Source: Sphingomonas albertensis
GTDB lineage: Bacteria > Pseudomonadota > Alphaproteobacteria > Sphingomonadales > Sphingomonadaceae
Reading direction: 5' to 3'
NCBI RefSeq assembly: GCF_014358075.1
Contig: NZ_JACONT010000017.1
Coordinates: forward strand, 21,490-85,489
Length of the DNA stretch: 64,000 nt
Part shown: piece after piece, positions 1 to 8,063 of the stretch
How the letters are laid out: every line of letters begins with the position of its first letter
How positions within the stretch are numbered: position 1 is the first letter of the stretch
Made by a program: the position numbers and the translations under genes
Notes under the pieces: model-generated
Database searches by the model: none
What the model was told of the DNA's origin: nothing
The model's input: only the letters and a program-made list of their open reading frames with translations

Positions 1-1
1 C

Positions 2-265
2 ATGGCGGGTACGGCGGCACCGCTCACGACGGCCATCCTCGGCGCGGTGGATGCCGCTCGCACGGGAACGGCATCCGGGCTCAACAGCGCCACGTCCCGC
101 ACCGGCGGTCTGATCGTTACCGCGCTGACGGGCACCGTGATCGCGCGGCATGGTCCCGCGATGATCGAAGCGTTTCACGTCGCGGCCGTCATAGGCGCCG
201 TCATGGCAGGAGGCGCCGCACTGATCGCCTACCTCTTCCTTTCACCTTTCCAGCCAGAGAATTGA
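2..265 (+). CDS. MFS transporter, C-terminal fragment cut by the window edge
   Basis: This is the last 87 residues of a gene that begins before the window, so the first Met is probably internal. It contains two hydrophobic helices (about residues 27-50 and 60-82) and a Gly/Ser-rich stretch (ASGLNSATSRTGG) of the kind that precedes the last helices of 14-helix (DHA2) MFS exporters. It ends 7 bp before the next gene, so the two are probably co-transcribed. The family is assigned from this tail only; substrate cannot be inferred. Confidence 0.6.
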   Translation: MAGTAAPLTTAILGAVDAARTGTASGLNSATSRTGGLIVTALTGTVIARHGPAMIEAFHVAAVIGAVMAGGAALIAYLFLSPFQPEN

Positions 266-272
266 GCAAGCC

Positions 273-887
273 ATGCCCGAACACAGAATCGTAGGAACGT
301 ACCGCGGCGTGGTGATCGACGTCGCAGCCTGGGACGCGGTCGGCGCGATGGTCGAGCTCTCCTGCGCCGGCATGTTCACGCACGAAGTGGGCGACGCCCC
401 CCTCGTCGGAGGTCTTCTGGATCTCGATACGGCATTGGATGGACGTCTGCGGACCCTGCGCGCGGAGCGGTCCTTCCGCGCCGAACGGATGGAGACGGTG
501 ATGCTCCGGACGCTGCCCACGGTGATCAGGGCGGAGGCAGTCCTGATGATCGGGCTCGGCTCGCCCGATGACTGGACCCCGGACGTCATGGAGCAGGCGA
601 CGAGGGTGGCCGTGCGTGAAGCCAACCGCGTGGGCGCCGAGAGCGCAGGCATCGCGCCCGGCATGCTGGACTCGGGGCTGACACCCGACCGGACGGGTTC
701 GGCGGGCTCCGCAATGCTGCGCGGCGTGGTAGGTGCCATCGATGCCGAGATGCGTCTCGCGGAACTGGGCTTGGCGCTGCAGCCGTCGATGAAGTCCTGG
801 ACCTTCGGAACGGGTGCCGCTCACCTCGACGATGCCACGTCCCGGTTCCGCGCAGCGTTGCAGTCGATCGAACTACCCACTTCCTGA
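273..887 (+). CDS. Stand-alone peptidase M17 N-terminal-like domain protein
   Basis: This 204-aa protein resembles the N-terminal, non-catalytic domain of leucyl aminopeptidases (M17). Visible signatures are GGLLDLDTALDG (about residues 48-59), a basic/Glu stretch ending in ETVML, and LMIGLGSPDDWTPDVM (about 91-106). The catalytic C-terminal domain with its two-metal site and NTDAEGR motif is absent, so it should not be a peptidase. The M17 N-domain has a macro-domain-like fold and in hexameric enzymes such as PepA helps assembly and DNA binding; a ligand-binding or regulatory role here is inference. A paralogue lies at 43168-43779 with closely matching IGLG, APG and DSGL blocks. It follows an MFS gene by 7 bp. 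The Shine-Dalgarno is weak. Confidence 0.7.
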   Translation: MPEHRIVGTYRGVVIDVAAWDAVGAMVELSCAGMFTHEVGDAPLVGGLLDLDTALDGRLRTLRAERSFRAERMETVMLRTLPTVIRAEAVLMIGLGSPDDWTPDVMEQATRVAVREANRVGAESAGIAPGMLDSGLTPDRTGSAGSAMLRGVVGAIDAEMRLAELGLALQPSMKSWTFGTGAAHLDDATSRFRAALQSIELPTS

Positions 888-893
888 GCCTCC

Positions 894-927
894 GGGCGTC
901 GGCCGCTGAACTTCGCGCCCGACGCTC
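894..927. terminator. Inverted repeat between convergent genes
   Basis: GGGCGTCGG (894-902) can pair with CCGACGCTC (919-927) with one G-U pair, leaving a 16-nt loop. It sits in the 49-bp gap between the M17-N-like gene and the convergent DHA2 exporter, where a bidirectional terminator would be expected. There is no U-tract, so the assignment rests on position and pairing only. Confidence 0.35.
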
Positions 928-936
928 CCCGGCGTT

Positions 937-2448
937 TCATGCCGTGGGTTCGGGGGCCGCGAGATCGACGGCCGGGATGGTCGCGGCCAGAAGCGTCGCC
1001 GCTGCGGTCATCGCCGCCAGGGACGCGAATACCAGGCGGAATGCCGAGGTGATGGCTTCGTGGGGAAGGCCCGCCCTTTCGACGCCTCCGCCTCCGACCA
1101 GCGCTTGCACCTTTCCGGCCGATCCCGGGGCGTAGTGTTCGATCGCGGCCAGGAGTATCGCGGCGGTGACCGCCGTACCCGATACGCCGCCTACGGACCG
1201 GGAGAAGGACAAGGTCGCCGTCGACGCGCCCAATCTCGCCTTTCCTCCAGCCCACTGCGCCATTGTCTGCGCGGCGGGCATGGTCGTCCCGAGTCCCAAT
1301 CCGAACAGCACGGAGGATGCGGCGACGGCGATCGGGCCTAGGGTCAACGTGGCAGCCAGCGCCACGAAGCCGAGCGTCGCCATTCCCAGGCCCCAGACCA
1401 GCGGCCCCCGGGGCAGCCCCGTGGTGGACATCCGCATGCCGGCCCATGTCGATACGCATACCTGGGCGAGCGTCAGCGGAATGAGCAGGAGTCCCGCAAA
1501 TGTCGGGCTCACATCGAAGACCAACTCGAGCATCAACGGCAGCTGGACCAACGCCCCGAAGAGCGCTGCGGCGAAGAGGAGTACGCAGAGCGCGGACTTC
1601 CAGACCACGGGCTGCGTGAGCAGGCCCGGTGAGAGCAGCGGAGCCGTCACCCGCCTTTCCACGGGCAGAAGCAGAGCCAGACCGAGCAGACCGATGCCGA
1701 GCAGGATGAGGACCGGCGCCGATGTCCATCCGAGCGAGGAGCCCAGACTGAGGGCGACCAGAAGGGCGAGGGTCGCGGCGACGAACATCGCGGTGCCTTG
1801 GACGTCGAGCGAGAAGCCGCCCTGTCCCTCTTCGGCTTCGACCCTCATCGCCGCGACGGCCGCCGCCAATCCGAGCGGTACGTTTACCCAGAAGATCCAG
1901 CGCCAGCCGACGTGCTCGGAGAGGAGGCCGCCGAGGACGGGACCCAGCGTGCTGGCGGTCGCGAAGACGGCTCCGAACCAACCCTGGAACCGTCCTCGTT
2001 CCTTGGGGCTGACGGCTTCGCCGATCAGCGCCTGGGACAGCGTCATCAGCCCCCCGCCGCCGAGACCCTGAAGAGCCCGTCCGATGACCAGGACCGTTAG
2101 GTTGGGGGACAGCGCGCAGGCCACCGACCCGGCGATGAACAACGCCAGCGCACCGAGAAGCACCGTCTTGCGTCCGACGGCATCGCCCAGTCGGCCGTAG
2201 ATCGGCGCTGCCACGGTCGCAGCCAGCAGATACGCGGTGACGATCCAGGTTATGTCGGCGAGACTGCCGAGCTGAGCGGCGATCACCGGGAGCGCCGTCG
2301 CGACGATCGTCTGATCCAGGGATCCGATGAACATCGCCGGAGCGACGGCCAGGAATATGCCCATGAACCGCAGCGTCTCGGAGGACGGTGCGGCCGGCGT
2401 GTCGGTTGCAGCGACCGGCGACGCCTCGACAGGCTTGGTTCCGGTCAC
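937..2448 (-). CDS. MFS drug-resistance exporter, DHA2 (14-helix) family
   Basis: This is a 503-aa integral membrane protein with about 14 hydrophobic segments. The N-terminal motif GSLDQTIVATALPVIA is the signature of EmrB/QacA proton-drug antiporters, followed by ITWIVTAYLLA and the loop GRLGDAVGRK between helices 2 and 3. It should exchange protons for amphipathic compounds at the inner membrane. It is encoded alone, without HlyD or outer-membrane partners, convergent with the M17-N-like gene. The start used is GTG with a poor ribosome-binding site; since the first 25 residues are low-complexity polar, the true start could be somewhat downstream. Confidence 0.85.
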   Translation of the reverse strand: MTGTKPVEASPVAATDTPAAPSSETLRFMGIFLAVAPAMFIGSLDQTIVATALPVIAAQLGSLADITWIVTAYLLAATVAAPIYGRLGDAVGRKTVLLGALALFIAGSVACALSPNLTVLVIGRALQGLGGGGLMTLSQALIGEAVSPKERGRFQGWFGAVFATASTLGPVLGGLLSEHVGWRWIFWVNVPLGLAAAVAAMRVEAEEGQGGFSLDVQGTAMFVAATLALLVALSLGSSLGWTSAPVLILLGIGLLGLALLLPVERRVTAPLLSPGLLTQPVVWKSALCVLLFAAALFGALVQLPLMLELVFDVSPTFAGLLLIPLTLAQVCVSTWAGMRMSTTGLPRGPLVWGLGMATLGFVALAATLTLGPIAVAASSVLFGLGLGTTMPAAQTMAQWAGGKARLGASTATLSFSRSVGGVSGTAVTAAILLAAIEHYAPGSAGKVQALVGGGGVERAGLPHEAITSAFRLVFASLAAMTAAATLLAATIPAVDLAAPEPTA

Positions 2449-2841
2449 TTCGCCGTGCCCGGACAGGAACGTGCTCGCTTCAGAGCGCCCCGACGGCCGA
2501 CTTGATCGGGAACTGGGTTCCTTCGGACTCCGGTCGCCTCAATGGCGGGGTTCGTTGGGTCGGAGGTCATTTAACGTCTACTCGCGACAAGGCTTGGTGC
2601 AGCGAAAGCTATGCGGCGAATTGATTGCGCTCTTGTCGAAAAGCAGCGCGTTACGGACCGATCCGCTGCTGATCGACCTTCCCGGGCGGCGGGACGAGCC
2701 TCGACGACGCGCCGAAGAGGATGAGCAGCGCGGTTTTGATTGGTTCAACCAAGCAATGACGGATTTCTGCAATGCTCGATGCCTCGATGCGCGCAATCCC
2801 AAGCGATCTCTGCTCAGCAATCGCCATTAAGGATCCATTCA
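2449..2841. other. Intergenic region, no gene seen
   Basis: These 393 bp lie between the divergent DHA2 exporter and the zinc-finger gene and presumably hold both promoters. Open frames on both strands exist, but their predicted proteins are Arg/Ser-rich and lack ribosome-binding sites, as expected of shadow frames in GC-rich DNA. No clear repeat or operator was found. Confidence 0.5.
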
Positions 2842-3144
2842 ATGACCGGCTGCACCCATCTCCATACCATCGAAGACGTCACCCCCAGCGCGGCCGGATG
2901 CCAGGAATGCCTCGAGACCGGATCCTGGTGGGTGCATCTCCGTCTCTGTCGCGAATGCGGCCATGTCGGCTGCTGCGACGAGTCGCCGAACCGGCACGCC
3001 ACAAAGCATTTCCATGCCACTGGCCATCCGATCATCGAGGGATACGACCCGCCCGAGGGCTGGGGCTGGTGCTACGTCGACGGAATCGAGGTGCCGCTGC
3101 CGGATCAGACCGCTCAACCCGGCCCCATCCCCCGTTTCGTCTAG
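2842..3144 (+). CDS. UBP-type zinc-finger protein
   Basis: This 100-aa protein is essentially one ZnF-UBP domain. Metal ligands are visible in order: CTHLH near the start, CQECLETG, CRECGHVGCCD, then the His-rich block RHATKHFHATGHPI, ending in the aromatic WGWCYVDG typical of the bacterial members. In eukaryotes the fold binds the ubiquitin C-terminus; bacterial copies commonly sit beside or are fused to thioredoxin-reductase-like proteins, and here the convergent neighbour is exactly such a protein. The function is unknown. ATG 2842 was chosen over an upstream in-frame Met because the domain begins immediately after it. Confidence 0.85.
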   Translation: MTGCTHLHTIEDVTPSAAGCQECLETGSWWVHLRLCRECGHVGCCDESPNRHATKHFHATGHPIIEGYDPPEGWGWCYVDGIEVPLPDQTAQPGPIPRFV

Positions 3145-3183
3145 CGGGATGCGATAGCCTCTCCGAAGGAAGCGGCTGACGGG

Positions 3184-4845
3184 TCAGGCATTACGGTCGA
3201 GGTATCGGTGCACCGCCTGGATGACGATCGACCCTTCCCCCACGCCTGCCGCGACTCGTTTGACCGATCCCGCACGCACGTCTCCGACGGCGTAGATCCC
3301 GTCCCGGCTGGTTGCGTAAGGGGATTCCAAGGCCTTGCCTTCGGCGTCATGGCCGGTGAGTACGAAGCCCTTCTCGTCCAGCGGAAGACACGTCCTGAGC
3401 CATTCGGTGTTCGGCTCGGCGCCGATCATGACGAAGAGGCTTCCGCACGCGATCCTCGTGGTCTCCCTGGTGCGGTCGTCGATCCACTCCACCTCCTGCA
3501 GGTTCGTTTCGCCGAATACGCCCGTGACCTCGCTGAAGGGGTGCAGCGTGATCCGCGGCGACATCGCGATGCGCTCGACCAGATAGTCGGACATTGTCTC
3601 CGCCAGGCCCGACTTCCGGACCAGGATGTGAACGTGGCCGGCGTGTCGTGAGAGGAAGACCGCGGCCTGCCCGGCCGAGTTGCCCCCGCCGACAACCACG
3701 ACGTTCTGGTTCTTGCAAAGGCTGGCCTCCATCGCCGTCGCCGCATACTGGATGCCGGCTCCCTCGTACCGTTCGTACTGGGGGACGGACAGCCGTCGGT
3801 ACCGCGCGCCCGACGCCACCACGACGGCTGATGCGAGTACGACCTGACCGTCTTCGAGTTCGATGCGGAAGGGGCTCGCCGAGCAGTCCAGTCGGATCGC
3901 CATCCGGGAGACGGCGATCCGCGCGCCGAACTTCTGCGCCTGGACCTGGGCACGCCCGGCCAGGGCCTGTCCCGAAATGCCGGTCGGAAAGCCCAGATAG
4001 TTCTCGATCCTCGAACTGGTACCTGCCTGTCCGCCCGGGGCGAGGCCTTCGATCACCACGGTCTTCAGGCCTTCGGAGGCGCCGTAGGTCGCGGACGCAA
4101 GCCCCGCAGGTCCGGCTCCGACCACGGCGACGTCCCAGATCTCGTCGGCGGCGAATTTCTCGGTCAGTCCCAGCTTGTCCGCGAACTCGGGCGTCGGCGG
4201 GTTCCGCATCACGGTCCGGTCCGGAGTGACGACCGCAGGAAGATCGCCCGGCTCCAACCCCAGCTCCACCATCAGGTCGACGCCTCGAGGGTCGCTCGCC
4301 GTGTCCACCAGCCGGATCGGGTAGCCGTTCCTGATGGCGAAGCGCTCCAGGCGGAGGGTGTCGTAGGATGATGCGGGTCCCAGCAGCGTGATGCCAGCTT
4401 CCCCGTGATGGACGAAGCCCATCCGCCGCAGGATGAACGCACGCATCACCGTCTCGGCAATGTCGGACTCGGCCGTCATCAGCCGCTTGAACCCGGACTC
4501 GGCGATGCGCAGCACGCGTACCGCGGTTATCGCGCGCGCGCTGACCAGCAGAGCGCGAGCGCTGAAGTGATCGAGTTCGCCGGTGAACTGGCCGCGGCGG
4601 TGGACCGTCAGGAGCCGCTCCGACCCCTCGCCGTCCTGATCCGCGGCGAAGATACCGATCTCGCCGCCGAGCACGACGAAGAAGTCGGCGTGCCGGTCGC
4701 CGCGAGCGAAGAGCGGGGCGCCAGGGGGTAGCGCCTCCTCGACGCCGTAAGGGCGGATCCTGTCCGTCATCTCGTCGGAGAATACCGGATAAACCTGACC
4801 GGTTCGCGCATAGGGATCATCGAGATCGACGGGAAGCTGCTGCAC
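3184..4845 (-). CDS. Cyclic-nucleotide-binding domain fused to thioredoxin-reductase-like flavoprotein without CxxC
   Basis: This 553-aa protein has a cyclic-nucleotide-binding fold (about residues 20-140; FFVVLGGEIGIF, GQFTGELDHF), a thioredoxin/glutaredoxin-like middle segment (about 150-225), and an FAD/NAD(P)H pyridine-nucleotide-disulfide oxidoreductase domain (VVGAGPAGLASA and VVVVGGGNSAGQAA Rossmann motifs, C-terminal IYAVGDVR). Where thioredoxin reductase has CATC, this protein has AATA (368-371), so the classical dithiol is missing; an electron-transfer or sensory role is inferred. The GTG at 4845 is preferred because GAGGA lies 7 nt upstream and the length then suits the family. Frame continues to GTG 4983, with ATG 4929 between. 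It converges on the zinc-finger gene. Confidence 0.85.
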   Translation of the reverse strand: MQQLPVDLDDPYARTGQVYPVFSDEMTDRIRPYGVEEALPPGAPLFARGDRHADFFVVLGGEIGIFAADQDGEGSERLLTVHRRGQFTGELDHFSARALLVSARAITAVRVLRIAESGFKRLMTAESDIAETVMRAFILRRMGFVHHGEAGITLLGPASSYDTLRLERFAIRNGYPIRLVDTASDPRGVDLMVELGLEPGDLPAVVTPDRTVMRNPPTPEFADKLGLTEKFAADEIWDVAVVGAGPAGLASATYGASEGLKTVVIEGLAPGGQAGTSSRIENYLGFPTGISGQALAGRAQVQAQKFGARIAVSRMAIRLDCSASPFRIELEDGQVVLASAVVVASGARYRRLSVPQYERYEGAGIQYAATAMEASLCKNQNVVVVGGGNSAGQAAVFLSRHAGHVHILVRKSGLAETMSDYLVERIAMSPRITLHPFSEVTGVFGETNLQEVEWIDDRTRETTRIACGSLFVMIGAEPNTEWLRTCLPLDEKGFVLTGHDAEGKALESPYATSRDGIYAVGDVRAGSVKRVAAGVGEGSIVIQAVHRYLDRNA

Positions 4846-5097
4846 GGGCTGTTCCTCGGTCGCGCCGGGATGGCGCGAGCATCTCGAGCGGATATGCCGG
4901 AAAGCCGGTGATCCGGCTTGGTCGTGCATGACCCTAGTTGGACGGCTCTGCGCGTTCGATGATCGATACTGCCTGAACGCCACCCGCGCCCTGAGCCCGC
5001 CTTTTCAGTTTCATCGAATGTTCTGACGTACTTTATCTGACTGATCGATCATGTCGGCACCGCCTATCTCCATGGCAACGGAACGACGGAGGACGAA

Positions 5098-5409
5098 ATG
5101 GGCAACGTGGCAACGACAGAACCGACCCTCAGCTCGCTGGAATGGCAAGCGGTGTCGGTAGCCCTGAGCGACGCTTCCAAGTGTGGATGCGGTGCCACGG
5201 GGAAAGCTGGCGTGGCAGGTCGCATCTTTCGCGCTCTGACCGGCAACAAGGGGCCTCGGCCGCTCGCGGACCCCAAGCTCGAGGCCGTTCGCGACTTCGT
5301 CTGCGAGACTAATCGCCATCGGCGGATAGCCAGCGACTACGTCCCGGCTCTCCGTGCTTTCGGCTTCAACGATCGTCAGGTCGACGCGCTCGCGCTTCTG
5401 TCCGCCTGA
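5098..5409 (+). CDS. Conserved 103-aa protein, orphan family with a second copy in this window
   Basis: I do not recognise this family. The protein is soluble, with no signal peptide or membrane segment. It has an N-terminal LSSLEWQAVSVALSDA helix, a Cys/Gly segment (KCGCGATG), a middle helix with RIFRALTG, and a C-terminal block ending in DRQVDALALLSA. The gene at 46264-46581 has the same order: DHEWSAVAYALDDA, RIASMLFG, QIDALALLSH. The start has a good GGAGG-type ribosome-binding site. It lies 26 bp upstream of a pirin gene and is probably co-transcribed with it. Confidence 0.7.
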   Translation: MGNVATTEPTLSSLEWQAVSVALSDASKCGCGATGKAGVAGRIFRALTGNKGPRPLADPKLEAVRDFVCETNRHRRIASDYVPALRAFGFNDRQVDALALLSA

Positions 5410-5435
5410 CCATCCTACCCCAAAGGAGATACGAC

Positions 5436-6140
5436 ATGATCGAACTTCGTCCCTTCGCATCGCTCGGCGGCGCCAATCATGGCTGGCTCGACGCCAAACA
5501 CCATTTCTCATTTGCGAACTACTACGATCCCAAGCGCGAGAGCTGGGGGAATCTCCGGGTCTGGAACGACGACACCATCGCACCCCAATCCGGATTTCCA
5601 CCCCACCCCCACCCCCACCGTGACATGGAGATCATCACCTACGTCCGCGAGGGAGCGATTACGCATCAGGACAACCTGGGCAATGTCGGTCGCACCGAAG
5701 CCGGCGACGTGCAGGTGATGTCGGCTGGTACGGGCATCGCCCATGCTGAGTACAACAAGGAGGACGTCACGACGAAGATCTTTCAGATCTGGATCCAGCC
5801 GACCCGCTCGGGCGAGAAGCCGAGCTGGGGTGCACGTCCCTTCCCCAAGGGCGAGCGTTCGGGACGCTTCGTGACTCTGGCGTCGGGGTTCGCCAACGAT
5901 GACGACGCATTGCCGATACGCACCGACGCACGCATCGTCGCTGCGACGCTGAAGGCGGGCGAGACCGCGTCCTACCCGCTCGGGAAGGACCGGCGCGCCT
6001 ATCTGGTGCCTGCGACCGGCTCGATCGAAATCGACGGCACTCGCGCCAACGCACGCGACGGCGTTGCGATCAGTGATGTCGAGACGCTTACGATCACGGC
6101 CGTCGAGGACAGTGAGATCATCCTGGTCGACGCCGCCTGA
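5436..6140 (+). CDS. Pirin family protein (YhhW-like quercetinase/redox sensor type)
   Basis: This is a 234-aa bicupin. The N-terminal cupin carries the metal-site motif HRDMEIITYV preceded by His residues and followed by EGAITHQDNLGN, then GDVQVMSAGTGIAHAEYN, all typical of pirins that bind Fe and have quercetin-dioxygenase or redox-sensing activity. The metal loop reads PPHPHPHRD, two residues (His-Pro) longer than the close paralogue at 19607-20305 (PAHPHRD), apparently by expansion of a CACCCC repeat near 5600-5621. Ribosome-binding site AAAGGAGA. It lies between the 103-aa orphan and a second pirin. Confidence 0.9.
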   Translation: MIELRPFASLGGANHGWLDAKHHFSFANYYDPKRESWGNLRVWNDDTIAPQSGFPPHPHPHRDMEIITYVREGAITHQDNLGNVGRTEAGDVQVMSAGTGIAHAEYNKEDVTTKIFQIWIQPTRSGEKPSWGARPFPKGERSGRFVTLASGFANDDDALPIRTDARIVAATLKAGETASYPLGKDRRAYLVPATGSIEIDGTRANARDGVAISDVETLTITAVEDSEIILVDAA

Positions 6141-6149
6141 CCTAATCAA

Positions 6150-6169
6150 CGCCGGGCTTCGGCCCGGCG
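6150..6169 (+). terminator. UUCG-tetraloop hairpin between two pirin genes
   Basis: CGCCGGGC (6150-6157), loop TTCG, GCCCGGCG (6162-6169) form a perfect 8-bp stem with an exceptionally stable tetraloop. It lies 9 bp after the first pirin stop and 21 bp before the second pirin start. There is no U-tract. It may end the first transcript, attenuate read-through, or protect the upstream mRNA end. Confidence 0.55.
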
Positions 6170-6190
6170 ACCTCGTTACGGAGCTAGCCC

Positions 6191-7111
6191 ATGTCCATCC
6201 GTTCCAGCGACATCGAAGGTGTCGAGCAGGTCATCCTGCCACCCGTCCGCGACCTTGGCGACGGCTTCACCGTCCGCCGCGCGCTGCCCTCCGCTCACAG
6301 ACGGATGGTCGGTCCCTTCATCTTCTTCGATCAGATGGGTCCTGCCGCGTTCCGTGGGGGTGAAGGTCTCGACGTGCGCCCCCATCCTCACATCGGTCTG
6401 GCGACGGTCACCTACCTGCTGGAGGGGGAGATCCTCCACCGCGACAGCGTCGGTTCGGTGCAGGCCATCCGTCCGGGCGAGGTCAACTGGATGACGGCGG
6501 GCTCGGGCATCGTGCACTCCGAGCGTACCGGTGCTGAGACCAGGGCCAGTGGTGCATCCCTGTTCGGGCTGCAGACCTGGCTGGCGCTGCCTGCGGGGAT
6601 GGAGGAGATCGCTCCTGACTTCGCGCACTACAAGGCAGGCGAGATCCCGGTCGTTGAAGCCGACGGTACGCGGCTGACGCTCGTCGCCGGCAAGTCTGAC
6701 GGGCTGGTGTCACCGGTGAAGACGTTCTCCGATCTCGTCTATGCCGACATCCATCTCCAGCCGGGCGCCCGGTACCAGCTCAAGGCCGAGCACGTCGAAC
6801 GGGCGATCTACGTCGTTGGGGGAGCGATCGAAGTCGTCGGACAGACCGGTGGCTTCGCCTCGGGCGAACTCGTCGTGTTCAAGCCCGATGCGGAAATCAT
6901 CGTCCGGGCATCACATGGCGCACGGCTGATGCTGATCGGCGGCGAACCGTTTCCCGAACGACGCCACATCTTCTGGAACTTCGTGTCCTCGCGCGAGGAG
7001 AGGATCGAACAGGCGAAGTCCGATTGGAAGGCTGATCGCTTTGCCCATGTTCCGGAAGAGCACGAATTCATCCCTCTTCCGGCCGAGCCCGAGCCGGTAC
7101 GATATCCCTGA
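6191..7111 (+). CDS. Pirin family protein, long form
   Basis: This 306-aa protein matches the larger pirin subfamily. The N-terminal cupin has [12 protein letters not shown] followed by [17 protein letters not shown], which supplies the His residues of the metal site, then [11 protein letters not shown] and [13 protein letters not shown]. The C-terminal cupin is about residues 175-260, and the end ([17 protein letters not shown]) is typical of the family. It probably acts in the cytoplasm as an iron-dependent dioxygenase or redox-responsive cofactor; the substrate is unknown. It lies 50 bp downstream of the first pirin and is only distantly related to it. Confidence 0.9.
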   Translation: MSIRSSDIEGVEQVILPPVRDLGDGFTVRRALPSAHRRMVGPFIFFDQMGPAAFRGGEGLDVRPHPHIGLATVTYLLEGEILHRDSVGSVQAIRPGEVNWMTAGSGIVHSERTGAETRASGASLFGLQTWLALPAGMEEIAPDFAHYKAGEIPVVEADGTRLTLVAGKSDGLVSPVKTFSDLVYADIHLQPGARYQLKAEHVERAIYVVGGAIEVVGQTGGFASGELVVFKPDAEIIVRASHGARLMLIGGEPFPERRHIFWNFVSSREERIEQAKSDWKADRFAHVPEEHEFIPLPAEPEPVRYP

Positions 7112-7368
7112 CGTTCGACGCCGAGCGGCATGGCGATCTCCCGGGATCTGCGGGGTGCGATCGGCATCCAAGGAGGGCTACGCCGCGATGCAGAGGCCGT
7201 TATGCGGTCTGACGGCGTGGGCTCCAGATGGCGTCATCGTAAGACAGGGCGCTTCACCACTCTGTTTCTCACCCCAGCCGGCTTCAGGTGATCGAAGGCG
7301 CTGACCACCACCGCGGACGATCTGACGGGAGCGCCCGGCAGATCGTCGTACCGGGCCCTAACGCACTC

Positions 7369-7968
7369 TCACTTCAGCTTGGCTGCGGTTTCGGCGATCC
7401 GCCGCCCCTGGTAGCGCGCGCCGTCGAGTTCGTCCGGCCCGGGCTGGCGGCTTCCATCGCCGTCCGCGATCGTCGTCGCCCCGTAAGGCGAACCGCCCCG
7501 CACCTTGTCGACGCCGACCTGCGCCTGGAACCCGTAATCCAGGCCGACGATCGTCATGCCGTGGTGCATGAGGTTGGTGATGATGGAGAACAGCGTCGTC
7601 TCCTGCCCGCCGTGCTGGCTCGCGGTCGACGTGAACGCGCCGCCCACCTTGCCTATGAGCTTGCCCGTGAACCACAGGCCGCCCGTTGCGTCCCAGAAGC
7701 TGGCCATCTGGCTCGGCATGCGTCCGAAGCGCGTCGGGGAGCCGACGATGATGGCGTCGTAGTCGGCGAGCGCATCGGGGCCTTCGATCAGGGCGTGCGC
7801 GCTCTCGGTCTTGAAGTGCGCCGCTTCGACGACCGCCTGCGGAACGGTCTCGGCCACCCGCCGCACATCCACGTCGGCGCCGGCGGATCGTGCGCCCTCT
7901 GCGACAGCGTCCGCCATCTGCTCGATATGGCCGTAGGATGAGTAGTAGAGCACCAGAACCTTGGTCAT
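7369..7968 (-). CDS. wrbA: NAD(P)H:quinone oxidoreductase, WrbA type
   Basis: This is a 199-aa flavodoxin-fold protein, the usual WrbA length. The FMN phosphate loop is [12 protein letters not shown] (about residues 8-19), followed by the second FMN loop [13 protein letters not shown] and the third with [11 protein letters not shown], both diagnostic for WrbA. It catalyses two-electron reduction of quinones, avoiding semiquinone radicals. It is a single gene, convergent with the long pirin across a 257-bp gap in which I see no gene, and lies downstream of mqo on the same strand with 95 bp between. Confidence 0.93.
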   Translation of the reverse strand: MTKVLVLYYSSYGHIEQMADAVAEGARSAGADVDVRRVAETVPQAVVEAAHFKTESAHALIEGPDALADYDAIIVGSPTRFGRMPSQMASFWDATGGLWFTGKLIGKVGGAFTSTASQHGGQETTLFSIITNLMHHGMTIVGLDYGFQAQVGVDKVRGGSPYGATTIADGDGSRQPGPDELDGARYQGRRIAETAAKLK

Positions 7969-8063
7969 CGGAATATTCTTCTTTTCCGTTCGGATGGATC
8001 GCGACCCGAACCCACGGAGGGAGGGAGGCTCGGGCCGCGAACCGTGAAACTTTTATCTCGTAG

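Noticed and set aside
821..1981. Long minus-strand open frame inside the DHA2 exporter region
   Set aside because: The product is Arg/Gly-rich without a recognisable domain, and lies in another frame of the clear MFS gene; this is a GC-driven shadow.
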